Positions 21,246 through 26,230 of a DNA stretch of 26,230 nucleotides are shown piece by piece. Source of the stretch: Utricularia gibba (taxonomy: Eukaryota; Streptophyta; Magnoliopsida; Lamiales; Lentibulariaceae). A program made the position numbers and the translations under genes. The notes under the pieces are model-generated. The model worked only from the letters and a program-made list of their open reading frames with translations, was not told the origin of the DNA and made no database searches. Positions within the stretch are counted from its first letter, which is position 1. Each line of letters starts with the position of its first letter. The DNA lies in NCBI GenBank assembly GCA_002189035.1, contig NEEC01000500.1:1-26230 (forward strand), given 5' to 3'.

Positions 21246-23110
21246 GAATACAATGTTGCATTTGTTTAAATTGCGATATCACGTGCACCCCATGATTTTT
21301 TCAACAACTTACTTTATACTTGAGAGGCGGTCTTTGGGGCACTGGAACGGAAAAAGGTAGCTTAGGCTTGCCCAAAAGTAAGTTGTAGTCCGGCAAATAA
21401 AGTGATGTATTTATTATCGTTCGGTTTTCGGGGCTGCCTACATGGTTTTTCAAGGAACCGCTTCTCGTTTTGTGGCGGCCAGTCTCGCTGGGAACTTGGT
21501 CCTTGACCCCGATTCTGTATGGCTCATGAGGTCAACTGGATGCAAATCGATTAAAAAAATGATCCATTTGTTTAAATTATGATGTCACGTGCACCCCACA
21601 TGATTTTTTCAACAACTTACTTTATACTTGAGAAGGCGGTCTTTGGGTGCACTTGGAACCGGAAAAAGATCAGCTTAGGCCTTGGCCCAAAGTAAGTTGT
21701 AGCCCGGCAAAGAAAGTGATGTATTTATTAACGTTCGGTTTTCGGTGTTGCCTACATGGTTTTTCAAGGAACAGCTTCTCGTTTTGTGGCGGCCAGTCTC
21801 GCTAGGAACTTGGTCCGGGCCCGATTCTTTATGGCTCATGAGGACAAAAGGATGCAAATCGATGAAAAAAATGTGCATTTGTTAAATTGCGATATCACGT
21901 GCACCCCACATGATTTTTTCAACAACTTACTTTATACTTGAGGAGGCGGTCTTGGGGGGCACTTGGAACGGAAAAAGGTAGCTTAGGCTTGGCCAAAAGT
22001 AAGTTGTAGTCCGGCAAATAAAGTGATGTATTTATTATCGTTCGGTTTTCGGGGGCTGCCTACATGGTTTTTCAAGGAACCGCTTCTCGTTTTGTGGCGG
22101 CCAGTCTCGCTGGGAACTTGGTCCTTGACCCCGATTCTGTATGGCTCATGAGGTCAACTGGATGCAAATCGATTAAAAAAAATGATCCATTTGTTTAAAT
22201 TATGATGTCACGTGCACCCACATGATTTTTTCAACAACTTACTTTATACTTGAGAAGGCGGTCTTTGGGGCACTTGGAACCGGAAAAAGATCAGCTTAGG
22301 CCTTGGCCCAAAGTAAGTTGTAGCCCGGCAAAGAAAGTGATGTATTTATTAACGTTCGGTTTTCGGTGTTGCCTACATGGTTTTTCAAGGAACAGCTTCT
22401 CGTTTTGTGGCGGCCAGTCTCGCTAGGAACTTGGTCCGGGCCCGCGATTCTTTATGGCTCATGAGGACAAAAGGATGCAAATCGATGAATACAATGTTGC
22501 ATTTGTTTAAATTGCGATATCACGTGCACCCCACATGATTTTTTCAACAACTTACTTTATACTTGAGCAGGCGGTCTTGGGTGCACCTGGAACGGGACAA
22601 AGGTAAGGTTTGGCTTGCAGAGAGTTAGTTGTAGTCCGGCAAATAAAGTGATGTATTTATTATCGTTCGGTTTTCGGGGGCTGCCTACATGGTTTTTCAA
22701 GGAACCGCTTCTCGTTTTGTGCGGCCAGTCTCGCTGGGAACTTGGTCCTTGACCCCGATTCTGTATGGCTCATGAGGTCAACTGGATGCAAATCGATTAA
22801 AAAAAATGATGCATTTGTTTAAATTACGATGTCACGTGCACCCCACATGATTTTTTTAACAACATACTTTATACTGAGAGGCGGTCTTGGGGGGCACTTG
22901 GAACCGGAAAAAGATCAGCTTAGGCCTTGGCCCAAAGTAAGTTGTAGCCCGGCAAAGAAAGTGATGTATTTATTAACGTTCGGTTTTCGGTGTTGCCTAC
23001 ATGGTTTTTCAAGGAACAGCTTCTCGTTTTGTGGCGGCCAGTCTCGCTAGGAACTTGGTCCGGGCCCGCGATTCTTTATGGCTCATGAGGACAAAAGGAT
23101 GCAAATCGAT
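21246..23110. repeat. Three-dimer block, right side copy 1 (1865 bp)
   Basis: B 21246-21551, A 21552-21863, B 21864-22173, A 22174-22486, B 22487-22797, A 22798-23110. The three B-to-A linkers are of the GATCCATTTG, GATCCATTTG, GATGCATTTG kinds in order, and the next block repeats this order. A-to-B linkers are L2, L2, L1. Small lesions: CACCCCATGATT (AC lost) near 21290, and GATGAAAAAAATGTGC replacing GATGAATACAATGTTGC near 21861. Confidence 0.65.
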
Positions 23111-24985
23111 GAATACAATGTTGCATTTGTTTAAATTGCGATATCACGTGCACCCCACATGATTTTTTCAACAACTTACTTTATACTTGAGGAGGCGGTC
23201 TGGGGGCACTTGGAACGGAAAAAGGTAGCTTAGGCTTGGCCCAAAGTAAGTTGTAGTCCGGCAAATAAAGTGATGTATTTATTATCGTTCGGTTTTCGGG
23301 GGCTGCCTACATGGTTTTTCAAGGAACCGCTTCTCGTTTTGTGGCGGCCAGTCTCGCTGGGAACTTGGTCCTTGACCCGATTCTGTATGGCTCATGAGGT
23401 CAACTGGATGCAAATCGATTAAAAAAAATGATCCATTTGTTTAAATTATGATGTCACGTGCACCCCACATGATTTTTTCAACAACTTACTTTATACTTGA
23501 GAAGGCGGTCTTTGGGTGCACTTGGAACCGGAAAAAGATCAGCTTAGGCCTTGGCCCAAAGTAAGTTGTAGCCCGGCAAAGAAAGTGATGTATTTATTAA
23601 CGTTCGGTTTTCGTGTTGCCTACATGGTTTTTCAAGGAACAGCTTCTCGTTTTGTGGCGGCCAGTCTCGCTAGGAACTTGGTCCGGGCCCGCGATTCTTT
23701 ATGGCTCATGAGGACAAAAGGATGCAAATCGATGAATACAATGTTGCATTTGTTTAAATTGCGATATCACGTGCACCCCACATGATTTTTTCAACAACTT
23801 ACTTTATACTTGAGGGCGGTCTTTGGGTGCACCTGGAACGGGACAAAGGTAAGGTTTGGCTTGCACCGAGAGTTAGTTGTAGTCCGGCAAATAAAGTGAT
23901 GTATTTATTATCGTTCGGTTTTCGGGGGCTGCCTACATGGTTTTTCAAGGAACCGCTTCTCGTTTGTGGCGGCCAGTCTCGCTGGGAACTTGGTCCTTGA
24001 CCCCGATTCTGTATGGCTCATGAGGTCAACTGGATGCAAATCGATTAAAAAAAATGATCCATTTGTTTAAATTACGATGTCACGTGCACCCCACATGATT
24101 TTTTCAACAACTTACTTTATACTTGAGAAGGCGGTCTTGGGTGCACTTGGAACCGGAAAAAGATCAGCTTAGGCCTTGGCCCAAAGTAAGTTGTAGCCCG
24201 GCAAAGAAAGTGATGTATTTATTAACGTTCGGTTTTCGTGTTGCCTACATGGTTTTTCAAGGAACAGCTTCTCGTTTTGTGGCGGCCAGTCTCGCTAGGA
24301 ACTTGGTCCGGGCCCGCGATTCTTTATGGCTCATGAGGACAAAAGGATGCAAATCGATGAATACAATGTTGCATTTGTTTAAATTGCGATATCACGTGCA
24401 CCCCACATGATTTTTTCAACAACTTACTTTATACTTGAGCAGGCGGTCTTTGGGTGCACCTGGAACGGGACAAAGGTAAGGTTTGGCTTGCACCGAGAGT
24501 TAGTTGTAGTCCGGCAAATAAAGTGATGTATTTATTATCGTTCGGTTTTCGGGGGCTGCCTACATGGTTTTTCAAGGAACCGCTTCTCGTTTTGTGGCGC
24601 CAGTCTCGCTGGGAACTTGGTCCTTGACCCCGATTCTGTATGGCTCATGAGGTCAACTGGATGCAAATCGATTAAAAAAAATGATGCATTTGTTTAAATT
24701 ACGATGTCACGTGCACCCCACATGATTTTTTTAACAACATACTTTATACATGAGGAGGCGGTCTTGGGGGCACTTGGAACCGGAAAAAGATCAGCTTAGG
24801 CCTTGGCCCAAAGTAAGTTGTAGCCCGGCAAAGAAAGTGATGTATTTATTAACGTTCGGTTTTCGGTGTTGCCTACATGGTTTTTCAAGGAACAGCTTCT
24901 CGTTTTGTGGCGGCAGTCTCGCTAGGAACTTGGTCCGGGCCCCCGATTCTTTATGGCTCATGAGGACAAAAGGATGCAAATCGAT
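23111..24985. repeat. Three-dimer block, right side copy 2 (1875 bp)
   Basis: B 23111-23419, A 23420-23733, B 23734-24045, A 24046-24358, B 24359-24672, A 24673-24985. B-to-A linkers again run GATCCATTTG, GATCCATTTG, GATGCATTTG; A-to-B linkers run L2, L1, L1. The A copies at 23420 and 24046 share a 1-bp loss (TTCGTGTTG). The same loss recurs in the A at 25912, six monomers after the second of these. Confidence 0.65.
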
Positions 24986-26230
24986 GAATACAATGTTGCA
25001 TTTGTTTAAATTGCGATATCACGTGCACCCCACATGATTTTTTCAACAACTTACTTTATACTTGAGGAGGCGGTCTTGGGCACTTGGAACGGAAAAAAGT
25101 CAGCTTAGGCTTGGCCCAAAGTAAGTTGTAGTCCGGCAAATAAAGTGATGTATTTATTATCGTTCGGTTTTCGGGGGCTGCCTACATGGTTTTTCAAGGA
25201 ACCGCTTCTCGTTTTGTGGCGGCCAGTCTCGCTGGGAACTTGGTCCTTGACCCCGATTCTGTATGGCTCATGAGGTCAACTGGATGCAAATCGATTAAAA
25301 AAAATGATCCATTTGTTTAATGATGTCACGTGCACCCCACATGATTTTTTCAACAACTTACTTTATACTTGAGAAGGCGGTCTTTGGGTGCACTTGGAAC
25401 CGGAAAAGATCAGCTTAGGCCTTGGCCCAAAGTAAGTTGTAGCCCGGGTGATGTATTTATTAACGTTCGGTTTTCGGTGTTGCCTACATGGTTTTTCAAG
25501 GAACAGCTTCTCGTTTTGTGGCGGCCAGTCTCGCTAGGAACTTGGTCCGGGCCCGCGATTCTTTATGGCTCATGAGGACAAAAGGATGCAAATCGATGAA
25601 TACAATGTTGCATTTGTTTAAATTGCGATATCACGTGCACCCCACATGATTTTTTCAACAACTTACTTTATACTTGAGCAGGCGGTCTTTGGGTGCACCT
25701 GGAACGGGACAAAGGTAAGTTTGGCTTGCACCGAGAGTTAGTTGTAGTCCGGCAAATAAAGTGATGTATTTATTATCGTTCGGTTTTCGGGGGCTGCCTA
25801 CATGGTTTTTCAAGGAACCGCTTCTCGTTTTGTGGCGGCCAGTCTCGCTGGGAACTTGGTCCTTGACCCCGATTCTGTATGGCTCATGAGGTCAACTGGA
25901 TGCAAATCGATTAAAAAAAATGATCCATTTGTTTAAATTATGATGTCACGTGCACCCCACATGATTTTTTCAACAACTTACTTTATACTTGAGAAGGCGG
26001 TCTTTGGGCACTTGGAACCGGAAAAAGATCAGCTTAGGCCTTGGCCCAAAGTAAGTTGTAGCCCGGCAAAGAAAGTGATGTATTTATTAACGTTCGGTTT
26101 TCGTGTTGCCTACATGGTTTTTCAAGGAACAGCTTCTCGTTTGTGGCGGCCAGTCTCGCTAGGAACTTGGTCCGGGCCCGCGATTCTTTATGGCTCATGA
26201 GGACAAAAGGATGCAAATCGATGAATACAA
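24986..26230. repeat. Right edge: two dimers of a third block, running off the window
   Basis: B 24986-25295, A 25296-25597, B 25598-25911, A 25912-26222, then 8 bp of the next B. A-to-B linkers are L2 then L1 and B-to-A linkers GATCCATTTG twice, continuing the order of the two blocks before. The A at 25296-25597 lacks 4 bp (TGTTTAATGATG) near 25320 and 8 bp (CCCGGGTGATG, missing CAAAGAAA) near 25449. The array does not end here. Confidence 0.75.

Larger units (their letters stand above)
1..26230. repeat. Satellite DNA array, ~313-bp monomer, alternating A/B classes
   Basis: The whole window is head-to-tail copies of one ~313-bp unit in a single orientation, and it starts and ends inside the array. 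I anchored each copy on GCTCATGAGG and cut after the ATCGAT that follows ~20 bp later. Monomers then end at 100, 416, 729, 1042, 1360, 1674, 1989, 2300, 2612, 2927, 3242, 3557, 3873, 4186, 4494, 4808, 5123, 5437, 5746, 6052, 6360, 6673, 6978, 7289, 7601, 7915, 8228, 8541, 8854, 9169, 9479, 9794, 10106, 10419, 10732, 11045, 11358, 11671, 11983, 12299, 12614, 12926, 13234, 13548, 13820, 14132, 14447, 14761, 15071, 15381, 15692, 16002, 16307, 16618, 16931, 17244, 17559, 17871, 18180, 18493, 18800, 19111, 19396, 19694, 20006, 20314, 20628, 20934, 21245, 21551, 21863, 22173, 22486, 22797, 23110, 23419, 23733, 24045, 24358, 24672, 24985, 25295, 25597, 25911, 26222. Classes run B, A, B, A from the first to 18800; 18801-19111 is a hybrid; then A, B resumes with A at 19112-19396. 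No gene or unique sequence interrupts it. Confidence 0.98.

Noticed and set aside
1-26230. CRISPR array or other prokaryotic repeat-spacer locus
   Set aside because: The repeating unit is ~313 bp with no unique spacers; all sequence between conserved cores is itself repeated.
1-26230. Ribosomal intergenic-spacer subrepeats or transposon-internal tandem repeats
   Set aside because: No rRNA, transposase, terminal repeat or unique flank is present to support either. They cannot be excluded without sequence beyond the window.

Overview
The window is one uninterrupted tandem satellite DNA array, edge to edge, with no gene, RNA gene, transposon or unique flanking sequence that I can support. About 85 head-to-tail monomers (84 complete intervals, mean period about 311 bp from hand-placed anchors) all lie in the same orientation. 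An array of this size, monomer length and structure is typical of eukaryotic (peri)centromeric or other heterochromatic satellite DNA. The sequence alone does not let me name the organism or the satellite family. One typical monomer has about 46% GC and about 15 CpG in 315 bp, so CpG is not depleted.

The repeat is organised on several nested scales. (1) Each ~313-bp monomer looks like an old, diverged head-to-tail duplication of a ~157-bp subunit: landmark words recur at offsets of 156-157 bp. (2) Two monomer classes, A and B, differ at about 10% of core positions and alternate strictly from the left edge to 18800, giving a ~627-bp dimer. (3) In the left 8 kb three dimers form a hexameric higher-order repeat of 1863-1886 bp, marked by GGATCC sites and by private variants shared at hexamer spacing. 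A second three-dimer rhythm is visible in the last 5 kb (21246-26222). In the middle the hexamer decays and A monomers become uniform.

Layout: 1-416 left edge; 417-7915 four hexamers; 7916-13548 mixed dimers with the last GGATCC marker; 13549-18800 uniform A/B dimers beginning with a B unit carrying a 40-bp internal deletion; 18801-19412 a rearranged junction (A/B hybrid followed by an A unit with three deletions) where the A/B phase slips by one monomer; 19695-26222 regular dimers up to the right edge. Within each monomer a ~170-bp core is nearly invariant, while the A-to-B linker is rich in indels, yet every linker I read keeps CACGTG. The short open reading frames are by-products of the repeat, and their frame is broken by 1-bp indels from copy to copy.
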